A DNA stretch of 64,000 bases from Steinernema hermaphroditum (taxonomy: Eukaryota > Nematoda > Chromadorea > Rhabditida > Steinernematidae): positions 8,866,001-8,930,000 of the forward strand of contig CM059622.1 of the NCBI GenBank assembly GCA_030435675.1, given 5' to 3'. Shown one piece after another: positions 37,702 through 47,287 of the stretch; positions within the stretch are counted from its first letter, which is position 1, and each line of letters starts with the position of its first letter. The position numbers were made by a program, and so were the translations under genes. Below the pieces are notes generated by a model. The model was given only the letters and a program-made list of their open reading frames with translations, was not told the DNA's origin and did no database searches.

Positions 37702-38378
37702 TCACTGGGGTTCGACGGCGGGCATCGGCGAATTGTCGGAGCTGTCCTTTGGCTGGTCGGTCCCCTCGTTCCCATCATTCTGCGTCGCCTTCATCATCTC
37801 CTCTTCGGCCCTCCGTTCGGCAATCTTCGTGATCGCATCATTCATCGACATACGCTCTCTCGCCATCATCTTCACTACCTCAGGTCCATACTTCGTGATT
37901 TCCGTATTGAGCTGTAGACTGCCTTTAACTACCGTAATTCTTCGCGGGACTAACCTGGGAGGTGTCTATCTCGAGATTTTTCTCTTTGAGGACCTTCTGT
38001 AGTTCGGTGACCTTTTCTTCGCCGATGAACTTCGTTATTACGGTCATTTTCTGCTCCTCATTGCCATTCAGGAACTCTGCCTCCTGCTTCTTGTAGAGTC
38101 CGTTCTGCATCGTGTCCAAGACGCCGGAGCTACCGACGGCGCCGTCTTCGCGCAGCTTCATCCTGAAGCAGCAGTAGTAGCAGCAGGCGGTGAGGAGAAC
38201 GCCGATGACTGCAACGGAGGGCATTAGAGGCGCTGCCCGGTAACCTACCTAGGATCGAGATCTCGATGATGAGAGCGGTCCAGTGGATTGCCATTTCGCT
38301 CCTCTCCCACGAGGCCGTGGCGTTGGCGACGAGGGTGGTCAAGACGCCCGGTAGTGCGGTGGACTGGATGGAGGTCAT
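37702..38378 (-). CDS. Small single-pass membrane protein of unknown function
   Basis: Three exons on the minus strand (38378-38249, 38208-37955, 37911-37702) give 197 codons plus stop. A short N-terminal segment with an N-glycosylation sequon (NATA) precedes a TM helix at about residues 33-57 (WTALIIEISILVIGVLLTAC), followed by a Cys/Tyr-rich edge (CCYYCCF). This arrangement suggests N-terminus out and C-terminus in the cytosol. The roughly 135-residue tail is charged and helix-prone (KVTELQKVLKEKNLEI, ITKIAERRAEEEMMKA), possibly coiled coil, and ends Pro/Ser-rich. I recognise no family. Splice sites are canonical and the exon sum is in frame, so the gene looks real. The upstream start is uncertain. 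Confidence 0.65.
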
Positions 38379-39846
38379 CCCGACCGGTCAGTTCGCGCAA
38401 AGCGGTGCAAATGAGGCGCTCTCCTCTGCACGCGTCGTCTAGACGGGACATAAGCAGGCCAGTAGATGACGTCTGTCTCTCACTTCCCTCTGGGCGACCT
38501 CGAGCCTGCTTCGGAAGGCGATGAAGTAGCCACCATTCAAGTGCGTTCCTCTCCCTAACACATGATTGAAGAGCGTAGAAACTATTTAAAAATACACTGT
38601 ATAACGGTAGAGTTCCGGATTACAGTAGAGTGCCCTATATGAAGTGCCGAATTATCGTCACAGCATGTACATGGTGGGCCAGATAAAATGCAACATTTTT
38701 GATTCGCTGTTCTAAGTTGATTTTCGAAAGTTTAAGTAAGATTAATGGTCATATTCCTGTTCCGCGTCCTATGTCAGCCCTAAATATTTATTACTAGCTA
38801 TTACTAGGTCGGTCCCTCCGGTCGCTCTCTGAGCGTCTGGTTGGTCAGATGACAAACCCTGTGGCAGTGAGTCTTCCGGCTTCCAGAGGGGATTGAGACA
38901 CCCGGAAGCCGTAGTCCCACCACTTCTGACCACAAGATGTCCGACGCCAGGAATCCGGCTGCGTGATATGTCATCCCGAAGGTCGCCGATGCTCTGAGGA
39001 CACCACCACCGGCGAAGACGTAACTCCCGGATCACGGACTCATCTCTCCGAATCAGATGCGAGCCCCGAAGTCGCCTCTGTGCCGCAAACGCCCCGAGAA
39101 GTAGAAGTTCTGTCACCATTTCCGGAGTGTCGCTGATGCCTCGTGAAGCGCACCGTCTACGGCCGCTTCCACATCACCGCTACGCCAGGGACGAAGTCAG
39201 CTGCAAGAGACATCCTCTGTTGCCTATTTTTCGGTTTCAAGTTAGGCGTAATGCCTTTGATTCTTGAAATAAAGACGAAGTCGAAAGAGCAGGAAATTCT
39301 GAACCATTCAATCAAAACGTCCACCTGCAGCGGCTCTGCCGGCGTCAAAACATTTCTGGAAGTTCTCGGAGAAGTACGCAAGAGTGCAACGTAGCTCTCT
39401 CTCTCCCAGAAGGCCTGGAACACCAGGGAGCCGTAGTTCCACCGTCTCGCCAAGAAGCTCGTCATGACTGCCCGACTCTACCCGCGCCAGAGAAGCCGAA
39501 GAAGCGTTGCAACTCCGAAGTCCGCGCCGCCAGCCGAACCGAAGATGCCCCTCCGTTCCGTTCGCTGTTCTCCGCCGCCACGCCACTTCCGGAATCAGCT
39601 CTTCACTAGTTCGATGCCCGCACAAACTAATGGGAACGCTGCATTCTATTCGGATTCGTCTGCTCCACCGAAATCAGAAGAAAATCAGCGACCACGGTCT
39701 GACTCTGTTCTTCTTTGTGCATATATGAGACGTCCTGCACGGCGTAAGCAGTTGATTCGGGAAGATAAATCGTGTAAAAAAAATCGTGCAACGCATCCAA
39801 ATCGGGAAACAGACTACACTACCTTCTTCAGCATGCTAAATTATAC
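38379..39846. repeat. Dispersed repeat R1 and related pieces
   Basis: No host gene is seen. 38870-39070 matches 59545-59690 (shared ACCACTTCTGACCACAAGATG). 39400-39790 is a full copy of the repeat that also occupies 53755-53999 plus 58930-59060; the second copy is split by the LTR retrotransposon. Open frames here are repeat read-throughs. The unsplit copy gives the empty site for that insertion. Confidence 0.65.
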
Positions 39847-40037
39847 TCACAAGGGAAGGACCCGAAGTGTGACACTCGGATTTCGCTGAAAGTTTGTGGG
39901 ATGTATAGCGCAGCCCGGGACTAAGAAAACGCACATAGTTTGAGTTGCTGAAAATTAGACCAAGGTACCTGAAAGAGGTTTTTTTTAACGGACTGATTGG
40001 TATATAAGCGCGCGAATATCCCACACGGCGGGTGTCT

Positions 40038-40100
40038 CTATGGCTCATTGGAAACGGTCTTTGCCAGCAAAAGTTCGACGCGGGTTCAAACCCCCGCACA
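40038..40100 (+). repeat. tRNA-like sequence in the left arm of element E
   Basis: A box 40041-40051 and B box 40083-40093 at tRNA-like spacing. GCGGG and CCCGC flank the T-loop-like TTCAAACC. The anticodon arm is not convincing, so it is classed as tRNA-derived. Confidence 0.6.
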
Positions 40101-40495
40101 GCCAAACGTTTTTTGAAGCCTTTGTTCATGCCCCTAACGCAGTGTGCACAACCTACAGAAAGTTTGTGCTGGTCAACTAACAGTAATAGGCACTAAAAAG
40201 ATCGACTAAAAAGAAACGGCAGCACCCTCAACGAGACGACGATTGTATCCGGAAATTGGCGCGCAAGGGCAGTCGCGGCAGGATTCAACTTTTTCGATCG
40301 GCTCATTAATCCGAGGTGAATCACTTATGAGCTGAGCTAATGAGCTATGGCTCACTGCTGGAAACTCACTCCGCGTGCCGGAATTAAACGGTCTATAAAA
40401 CAGACTACCATCCTAAGCCAATTTAACGTCATACACGCGGGTTATTCATCACTGTCACTGCTATCAGAGTCGCTCGTACTGCGATCTGGGTCTAT

Positions 40496-40664
40496 GATAC
40501 TTCATCCCCGTACACTTCATCCCCGGGCAGTTCATCCCCGGACAGTTCATCCCACGGACACATCATCCCACGGGCACTTCATCCCACGGGCAGTTCATCC
40601 CATGGACACATCATCCCACGGGCACGTCATCCCACGGGCACGTCATCCCCCGACAGTTCATCCT
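40496..40664. repeat. Left terminal minisatellite of the MULE
   Basis: About 11 units resembling CAGTTCATCCCACGGG, 15-16 bp each, with variants such as CACATCATCC. The outermost two units (ATACTTCATCCCC, ACACTTCATCCCC) match the outermost two units of the right end. Confidence 0.85.
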
Positions 40665-41072
40665 ATTGTTGGTCCAGAGATACTGAATTATCTTCCGTTT
40701 ATAGCTTTAGAAATCTGACAAAAAAAAAACTTTAGAAAACGAACAAACAAACAAATTCTGTATTCGGCCAACGTAAACAACGAACAAACCTGTAAAACAA
40801 ACGAACGTCTTGTCTTGAACATCCAACTCCTATGCAACTGCACTAGTCGTTTTTTCATTTTGCTGTCTTAGTTAGTGAGATTTTTTCTAATTACGTTTTG
40901 AGGTCTGTAGATCGTTTAGGTCGCATTAGTGATTATTGCGTTATTAGATAGCCGAGAATCAGTTTTCTGGGAACCATGGGGACTTCTTACCAAGATTTGA
41001 TCTTGTTATCCCCTTATCGCGTTTTCTTCTCGTTATCCTTGTATAGCTAGGTGGTCACTGATGTAGTTTCAG

Positions 41073-42479
41073 ATGTCTAAGTTAGTGAGGTCTACTAGGG
41101 GAGGAGAAAAGCTCCACTATAGAGGATTTGTATATACCAAGCATAGAATTAGCGACGAAGGCATTACGTTTTGGAGATGTGAGCGGTTTCAAGGGCCCAC
41201 GTTCTGTCGAGGACGAGCGAGGTCGTCCGGTTCCGATGTGACAGAAACTCAACAACATTGTCACCCTCCAGCACCACAAGTGTGTGAAGCAAAAGAAGTA
41301 GCTGCGCTAATCAAGGAGACAGCTTTAAACACGACCGAAGGCTCGCGAAACGTCGTCGATGCTTGTCTTGTTGGAGCCTCCAATGAGGCAATTGTTAGGC
41401 TGCCCAAGTTTGGTAATCTGCAACGAGGAGTGAAGCGTGTTAGGGATGCTGCTGAACATCACGGAGATATTCCACATCGTTTAAGGGACATTAATCTACC
41501 CGGAATAGAAACGCAGACTGAAAATCCGGAGAATTTTTTAATGGCTGAAGGAAACGCAGGAGATCCGAATCGAATGATTATTTTGTGCTGCAGAACTGAT
41601 CTTAATCGGCTAGCTGAATGCAATACTTGGTTTGCGGACGGAACTTTCAAAGTGGCTCCCGAAATGTTTATGCAACTCTGGGTCATTCATGGACTAGTGC
41701 ATAACAGAGTTTTGCCATTCGTATACTGCTTTATGCCTAACAAACTTGAGGAGTCATACGACCGCATCCTGCGAACGCTGATCAATGCAAGTCCTGCTAT
41801 ATCGAGCAACGTTCGAAACGTGTATATCGATTTTGAGAAGGCAGAAGAAAACGCGTTTCGAGCATGTATTCCTCGTGCGCATATTCACGGATGTTTCTTT
41901 CATTTTGGACAAGCCATCTGGAGGAAGTTGCAGAATTTACAACTTGCATCTCGTTATCTTGCGGAAACTCACTACAACCACCGGATTAGCATGTTCATAG
42001 CGCTAGCATTCTGCGACGCTTCTGATGTTCGACAACGGTTCGACATCCTCTCCAACGACTTTCTCAGCTCCTATGGTGATTCTCAAGAACACCGCAGTTT
42101 CCTGGAGTACATGGAAACCACCTGGATTGGAAGAACGCTAAGAATTCCACTCTTTCCACCAGAAATGAGGAATTGTAAGGATGTCACGGAACAGAATCTT
42201 CCCAGAACGAATAATAGCGTTGAAAGTTGGCATAACGCCTTCGAACAAGCACTCGGAAGTCAACATCCGAATATTTTCAAGGTTATTGAAGCCCTGAAGT
42301 TGGAACAAGTCAGAGTCAACGGCTTGTATGTCCATCTTATGGCAGGTGAAGAAGTTCCCCTGTACCAGAGGAAAGAATATAGAAATGCCAACCAACGTTT
42401 GCTAGCCGTCATTCAACGTTACAACACAACCCCCGCACTGGACTATTTGGACAATTGTGCGCACTATGTGGCTCAATGA
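41073..42479 (+). CDS. FLYWCH-MULE transposase
   Basis: An intact 468-codon frame without introns. The N-terminus (about residues 8-66) is a FLYWCH-type zinc finger (LHYRGFVYTKHR, FWRCERF, FC, HCHPP). The MULE DDE domain follows: first Asp in WFADGTFKVAP (about residue 189), second Asp in VYIDFEKAEENAF (about 251), then HGCFFHFGQAIWRK, and a C-terminal block with NNSVESWHNAF (about 381) typical of these transposases. It should cut and paste the element in the nucleus. The FLYWCH finger probably binds the ends; the terminal repeats are the obvious candidate target. The frame has no stops or shifts. It is the only complete DNA-transposon transposase in the window. Confidence 0.87.
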   Translation: MSKLVRSTRGGEKLHYRGFVYTKHRISDEGITFWRCERFQGPTFCRGRARSSGSDVTETQQHCHPPAPQVCEAKEVAALIKETALNTTEGSRNVVDACLVGASNEAIVRLPKFGNLQRGVKRVRDAAEHHGDIPHRLRDINLPGIETQTENPENFLMAEGNAGDPNRMIILCCRTDLNRLAECNTWFADGTFKVAPEMFMQLWVIHGLVHNRVLPFVYCFMPNKLEESYDRILRTLINASPAISSNVRNVYIDFEKAEENAFRACIPRAHIHGCFFHFGQAIWRKLQNLQLASRYLAETHYNHRISMFIALAFCDASDVRQRFDILSNDFLSSYGDSQEHRSFLEYMETTWIGRTLRIPLFPPEMRNCKDVTEQNLPRTNNSVESWHNAFEQALGSQHPNIFKVIEALKLEQVRVNGLYVHLMAGEEVPLYQRKEYRNANQRLLAVIQRYNTTPALDYLDNCAHYVAQ

Positions 42480-42590
42480 AAATCTGGAAATGCTCGAAAT
42501 GCAACAAGTTTTGTGTCGGAATCTGGAAATGCTCGAAATGCAACAAGTTTCGTGTCGGAATCTGGAAGTGAGCGAAGTGCAAGAAATAGT
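42480..42590 (+). repeat. 40-bp tandem repeat after the transposase gene
   Basis: Just under three copies of a ~40-bp unit (AATCTGGAAATGCTCGAAAT...CAACAAGTTT) begin right at the transposase stop codon. It may be 3' UTR of the transposase. Confidence 0.75.
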
Positions 42591-42697
42591 GCGTTTTCTT
42601 GTTATTGTTGTGTTTAGTAAATACTCTTTACTAAAGAGTTATTTGCATTTCGAGCGTTCTGGTCGCAGAGGCTGAAGCGGTGAACAGAACGATTTGT

Positions 42698-42880
42698 GGG
42701 ATGAACTGTCGGGGGATGATCTGCCCGCGGGATGATCTGCCCGGGGATGGTCTGCCCGGGGATGAACTGCCCGTAGGATGAACTGACCGTAGGATGAACT
42801 GCCCGTGGGATGAACTGCCCGTGGGATGAACTGCCCGGGGATGAACTGCCCGGGGATGAAGTGTACGGGGATGAAGTATC
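42698..42880. repeat. Right terminal minisatellite of the MULE
   Basis: About 12 units of GGATGAACTGCCCGTG and close variants (15-16 bp), the inverted counterpart of 40496-40664. The innermost junctions of the two arrays also mirror each other (GGATGAACTGTCGGGGG and its complement). Confidence 0.85.
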
Positions 42881-43606
42881 CTGACACCGGTGTAAACGGA
42901 TTGGGGTCCGCAAGGTGCTCGTGGCGGGACCGCTAGACTACCGTAGTTTTTCGTCTTTTCGCATTTTTTCAATGGGGATTTCGTACTCCCTGTCTTTTTT
43001 CGTCATTTTCGAGCGAACTAGAGCGTTTCGCGGAAATTCCAACGTCAAATTTGTGCAGAATTAAATGCTCCATCGAATGACATGTCACTCGAGTTGCCAA
43101 ATTCAATAGTCGCAGAGAAATTAAGCGATTTATGAAAAAGTGATGAATAGATACAAATAATGCTCCATTTTTGCGTTTCTAATCGTCATCATCTAAAGCT
43201 ACTTCATGTTCTGATTCATCGGTGCTATCGTCCGAATTCGCACCGTCAGTGATTTGATCGTCTAGGTGAACTTCTACGCCGTCTGTCAACTTCTACGTAA
43301 ATCTCTAAAAGGTCAAGATTGTGGAGTCATTGAATCTGGTTGCGACTGCACCTGACTAACATACGGCAACCGCTCTTCCTCCCTCTACGCTTCAAACAAA
43401 CATTCATTCGCGCTGCCTTAGCTATTTTCCAGCGTGTTACAGCTGATGTACGGCCCACGACGCTCAAAAATACGCATAGAATCGGGAAATTATCTCCTCT
43501 CATTACAAAGATGAGTTAATTTCTCTGCGCACATGGCGCGAAATCAAACAAATCTGTGCGTTTTCGGGGTCGCCGAAAACGATGGTGAAGTCGGTTTCTC
43601 GCGAAA

Positions 43607-44395
43607 CCCATTAGTTTCCAAGAAATAGACCTTAGGCGGGGGCATGTGATTTGTGACATGTGACTACGGGATTCGAGGCAATGTGCTGGTCCCAGCACGA
43701 TATGCTTGAAGGGTCAGCGGCGGCGTACTGTAGCTCCCTCTTTCTTCCTGGTGTAAGGTTCGAAAGCAGCGAATTTTGTTTCCGCGATACATGAACAGTG
43801 TTGCGATGAGTAGACATAGATGTTGTGTTTGTAGCGAAGCCACTGACTCTCTTCGTAGTTTTCCTACTGATGCCGATGAGTGTGAAAGCCGGATTGAAGC
43901 AACCAGTATGGTCCAGCTAAGTTCGAAGTTCGAGCATAGAGAATTTCCACTCTGTTGCAGGGAAGATTTACACCCCTAAAGAGCACTATTATCCGAAGGC
44001 AACATATCTGCAACGATCGAAGATGGTGGTTTTACACCATAATGAGATTCGCATGGAGTACTTGCTGCATGGACTGCATCGTTCCCAGTGTGATCACAAA
44101 TGTTGATTGCAATGAAGAAATCGACATTGTGGGTCAGCAAGAAGAAAGTGACTACGTTGAAGAGTAACGTTCATGTGCTGTCGATATCTGATTTCTACGG
44201 AGGACAACGAAAAGGCTAAACATTTTGCAGTATTCTGCACTTAAATTAAGCAAAAAGATGGAGCTACAGTACGCCGCCGCTGACTCTTCAAGCATATCGT
44301 GCTGGGACTAGCACATTGCCTCGAAACCCGTAGTCAATCACATGCCTCCGCCTAAGGTCTATTTCTTGGAAACTAATGGGTGTCGCCAGATTTTT
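43607..44395. repeat. Palindrome enclosing a THAP-like fragment
   Basis: Arms of about 130 bp (43607-43735 and 44262-44395) are inverted copies (shared CCAGCACGATATGCTTGAAG-type blocks). The 500 bp between include a short frame with THAP-like features. It lies inside element E. Confidence 0.6.
43776..43979 (+). pseudogene. THAP-like zinc-finger fragment
   Basis: A 67-codon frame with CCVCSEATDSLRSFPTD and, about 30 residues on, CCREDLHP. This spacing and the SFP motif resemble the C2CH THAP domain, which is often found in transposases and their derivatives. The frame stops right after the domain and no transposase follows. It could be a domesticated or residual transposon part; the THAP call is tentative. 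Confidence 0.4.
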
Positions 44396-44409
44396 AAAAA
44401 ACATTTTTT

Positions 44410-44475
44410 TCGCCATGACCGTGAACCCACGTCGAACTTTTGCTGGCAAAGACTGTTTCCAATGAGCCATAAATG
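44410..44475 (-). repeat. tRNA-like sequence in the right arm of element E
   Basis: Inverted partner of 40038-40100. The A box is intact on the minus strand (44459-44469) but the B box region reads GTGAACCCACG on the plus strand and does not fit the consensus. Confidence 0.5.
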
Positions 44476-44999
44476 CATCTACGGTGTAGGGTACTCGCGC
44501 GCTTATATACCAATCAGTCCGTTAAAAAAACCTCTTTTAGGTACTTTGGTCTAATTTTCAGCAGCTCAAACTATGTGCGTTTTCTTAGTCCCGGGCTGCG
44601 CTATACACCCCACAAACTTTCAGCGAAATCCGAGTGTCACACTTCGGGTCCTTCCCTTGTCAGATTAAAAAATCTCTTCGGAGGCTCCCGCCACGCCTTT
44701 CGCGGCGTTATAAGAATCGTATGTTCGTACAGCGCCGAAATTACAATGGGATTTTTGAGTTTGTGGATAAGTCGCATGTTTTCTTCACGTACGAGATGTC
44801 ATTTAAAAAAAACTCAACATTGTTTTGTAGATCTGTCTCTGGCGGATCGTTTGAACCATCACTGAGAGCCAGAAGTGGAAATTCCACGGAGGAGATAGCT
44901 TTTTCATATCCCTGACATGTGTTTAGACATTTACGCGCCAGATATTTACGCGCCTACTACGTTAGTAATGTTTCTGGTAAAGTTATCTATTAATAAAGT

Positions 45000-45662
45000 T
45001 AATAAATGCTATTATAGAATTGCTTGGCGTTTCATTCGCCGCGATTGCGCTGGTAGAGTCCACAGCAGCTTGCAACGCGATGCGGTAGTTATTAAGGCGG
45101 CTCATATTCACAATCCTAGCAGTGTTAAGATTGCTGTAAGACAGAGTAAGAGCGAGATTAAAGAGCGCACTAGGGAACGTCGTTCGCCTACAAGAGACGT
45201 TGTTCTAGGCTCGTATAGCGGTTTAACAGATGAACAGCGAATCGCCATGCCAAGCGCAGCAGCTCTGCAGCGCATTGTCAATCGCACATGGAATCCGGCG
45301 TTTGCAACGCTATCGCCATTGGTCTGGTGATGGCCATTTCGCAATGGTACCGCCGAACATGATGCAGTTGTACACAGTTTGTGTTATCGAACATCACTCT
45401 GTTATTCCATGCGCTTTCGCGTTGATGCAGAACAGATGAGAAAGAACTTATTTTGAGAATTTGAGAATTTTTTTTTGAGTTGTTTGAGATTTGAATTGAA
45501 TTTGAGTTTGAGAAAAGTTTGAATTTGAGAAAAAAAGATTTTAAGAAAGGTGCGAAGAATGCGGTTACAGCCACTTGGTCCCATTGTCAACTCCGTTCGT
45601 GTTTATTCCATTTTGGACAGTGCTTGAATAGGAAGATCCAACATATTGGATTAAGTCCCCTT
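45000..45662 (+). pseudogene. MULE transposase, 5' half (decayed)
   Basis: Shows the end of a FLYWCH finger (CYYRIAWRFIRRDCAGR, HIHNP), a DDE first-Asp block (SGDGHFAMVPPNMMQLY, CAFALMQNR) and a second-Asp/HxxFHFG block (KKDFKKGAKNA, CLFHFGQCLNRKIQ). These lie in different frames: there is a shift at about 45320, a stop near 45440, and a T/G/A-rich low-complexity run at 45440-45545. It cannot encode an active enzyme as it stands. The retrotransposon cuts it at 45662. Confidence 0.7.
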
Positions 45663-45802
45663 TTCCGCTCCGTTCGCTGCGCTGCTCTCCGCGGAAAAGC
45701 GCATTTCCGCTACGCCAGTGCCCTACTGGCGAAGTACCCCTTCCCAAACCCACGACCACCTTCCGAACACATTGAGAGGAGGTGTCGCTTTATTCAGTTC
45801 AG
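45663..45802 (-). repeat. PAT-like split repeat A, terminal copy
   Basis: 140 bp identical by eye to 47136-47275. It contains CGGAGAGCAGCGCAGCGAAC (minus strand) and begins next to the MULE sequence at 45662. Confidence 0.85.
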
Positions 45803-45886
45803 TCAGTAGTCCACAATCTCAACCAAACAACACACACATGAACTCAAAGACAACACACTATAACAACAACAACACAAATCATGCAC

Positions 45887-46924
45887 TCAGCGGGTCGGCG
45901 GCTTCTCCTGCGGATCTTCCATGGTTTGCATCTCCAACCGAGAGAGTAGCGAGGATGCCGTTGGGGTCGTCTTCTCCGAGGATTCCACATAGGCTTTCAG
46001 GGTCTCCATTCGCTTCCATCGGCCATGTCGCATTATTTCATCCACTGGGGCTCCATCTTCGATGGCTTGAGTCGCTGCCCCGCCGCGGAAACCGTGTAAA
46101 CCGATGCTCTCCGGGATGCCGAGAGCCGCTGCTACGCGCTTCCATTCCTTCCGAGCGGAATCATAGCTCATCGGCCTACAAGCATCGTTGAAATTAGCAA
46201 ATACGAATGGGGATCGCGGAGCCATCTGCAGCCAGTCAGACATCAGTTTCACTGCACAAAAGGGCCCTGGGGCACGCTGGATGACAACTTTGCGAGCTGC
46301 GCCTTCCTTGTGTGTCTTGTCCTTGATGATGCTGAGAACCATACGCGTCTTGTCGATATGCACTGAGCGGGTTTGTAGTCCGATGCCTTCGGCCGGACGC
46401 AGGCAACCAGCGTACAACACTGCCAAGAGAGTGCGGATGCGGTGATCCTTCCTGTCCTTCGCTTCCCAGAGGGCCAGTCGGCGAAGATGGGCTTCCGAGA
46501 TCTTCTCGCGGTGGATGGGACTTCTTCCGCTGCGCCGCACTCCTTCTAGTAGAGTTGTGATCCAAACCGAATTGAGTGGGTTGGGGCCGGGATTGAACTT
46601 CATCTTCCACTTGAGCGCTGCTGCCGTCTGTTGCGTCGAGGCGGCTGATTTGGAGTCACTGAATTTCTTGGCGAGGAACGCCAGAATCTCTTCCACGCTG
46701 GGAGCTGAGGTTGCTCGTGCTCCTCTCCACTCTTGAAACTTCCGCACAATCCGCACATAGACGTGCCGAGTCGTCATCTCCCGAGAAGCTTGGAGCATCT
46801 CCCCTGCTAGGTCGGCCACTTCGGACGTCGCGAAGCCTCGTACCATCCGACGAACGATCATGCACGGGTCTAAAGCAAAGCAATTAGTTGGTGAACCCTC
46901 CACTGTTGACTTCCTGGGTTGCAT
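45887..46924 (-). CDS. Tyrosine recombinase of the PAT-like element
   Basis: An open frame of 345 codons from the ATG at 46924; the frame stays open upstream to 47011, but that part lies in repeat B, so the later start is preferred. Catalytic signs are Arg in GCLRPAEG, Lys in KDKTHKEG, HGFRGGAA (HxxR), HGRWKR (H/W) and the Tyr nucleophile in LKAYVESS. An N-terminal SAM-like DNA-binding part (about residues 40-140) comes first. The enzyme is expected to recombine a circular cDNA into the genome in place of an integrase. No stops or shifts are seen. Confidence 0.87.
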   Translation of the reverse strand: MQPRKSTVEGSPTNCFALDPCMIVRRMVRGFATSEVADLAGEMLQASREMTTRHVYVRIVRKFQEWRGARATSAPSVEEILAFLAKKFSDSKSAASTQQTAAALKWKMKFNPGPNPLNSVWITTLLEGVRRSGRSPIHREKISEAHLRRLALWEAKDRKDHRIRTLLAVLYAGCLRPAEGIGLQTRSVHIDKTRMVLSIIKDKTHKEGAARKVVIQRAPGPFCAVKLMSDWLQMAPRSPFVFANFNDACRPMSYDSARKEWKRVAAALGIPESIGLHGFRGGAATQAIEDGAPVDEIMRHGRWKRMETLKAYVESSEKTTPTASSLLSRLEMQTMEDPQEKPPTR

Positions 46925-46955
46925 TGCTGTCGAATGCCGGGTGGGTGGGTGGAAC

Positions 46956-47275
46956 TTAACTTCACTAAGAGAGTACAACAAAACCACGACTACCGAACGC
47001 TGAACTGTCAAGCAAGATGACGCAACACCCGTTGCGGCGTCCTATTACCCTTCTGGCCCAAAATACCGTACCCTCTCAGCGTGTTGCGCTGAGACCCGCG
47101 CCAGTCCCAACGACTGGCTGCGCGGAAATCATCATTTCCGCTCCGTTCGCTGCGCTGCTCTCCGCGGAAAAGCGCATTTCCGCTACGCCAGTGCCCTACT
47201 GGCGAAGTACCCCTTCCCAAACCCACGACCACCTTCCGAACACATTGAGAGGAGGTGTCGCTTTATTCAGTTCAG
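46956..47275 (-). repeat. PAT-like internal repeat (B followed by A on the plus strand)
   Basis: 46956-47135 equals terminal repeat B (50381-50560) and 47136-47275 equals terminal repeat A. Joining the two ends of the element would recreate this sequence, which is how PAT/DIRS elements restore their termini. Confidence 0.85.
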
Positions 47276-47287
47276 GAGGCAAGAAGC

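Larger units (their letters stand above)
40496..42880. mobile_element. MULE-type transposon with inverted minisatellite ends
   Basis: A 2385-bp element bounded by GATACTTCATCCCC and its complement GGGGATGAAGTATC. Both ends are tandem arrays of 15-16-bp units in opposite orientation (40496-40664 and 42698-42880). A single uninterrupted transposase gene lies between. No flanking target duplication of 8-11 bp is obvious. It sits inside element E. Intact coding capacity and matching ends suggest recent activity. Confidence 0.8.
39850..44659. mobile_element. 4.8-kb CAAGGGA-TIR element (element E) containing a MULE
   Basis: The termini are CAAGGGAAGGACCCGAAGTG and its complement, in inverted repeats of about 260 bp. 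The flanking 3-bp duplication is TCA (39847-39849, 44660-44662). The left arm has a tRNA-like sequence with A box TGGCTCATTGG (40041-40051) and B box GGTTCAAACCC (40083-40093); the right arm partner has a good A box (44459-44469) but a degraded B box. Inside lie the MULE at 40496-42880, a THAP-like fragment in a palindrome (43607-44395) and part of another repeat (40196-40330). It has no recognisable transposase of its own. Confidence 0.7.

Noticed and set aside
38769..39625. Open frames of 100-116 codons on the minus strand
   Set aside because: They lie in the dispersed R1 repeat, and the same frames recur in the other copies near 53.8 and 59.6 kb.
40496..40664. Possible CRISPR-like array
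   Set aside because: Units are contiguous 15-16-bp tandem repeats without spacers, in a eukaryotic transposon end.
46925..47011. Longer N-terminus of the tyrosine recombinase
   Set aside because: This part is the same sequence as the end of repeat B, so it is more likely leader than protein. The ATG at 46924 is preferred.
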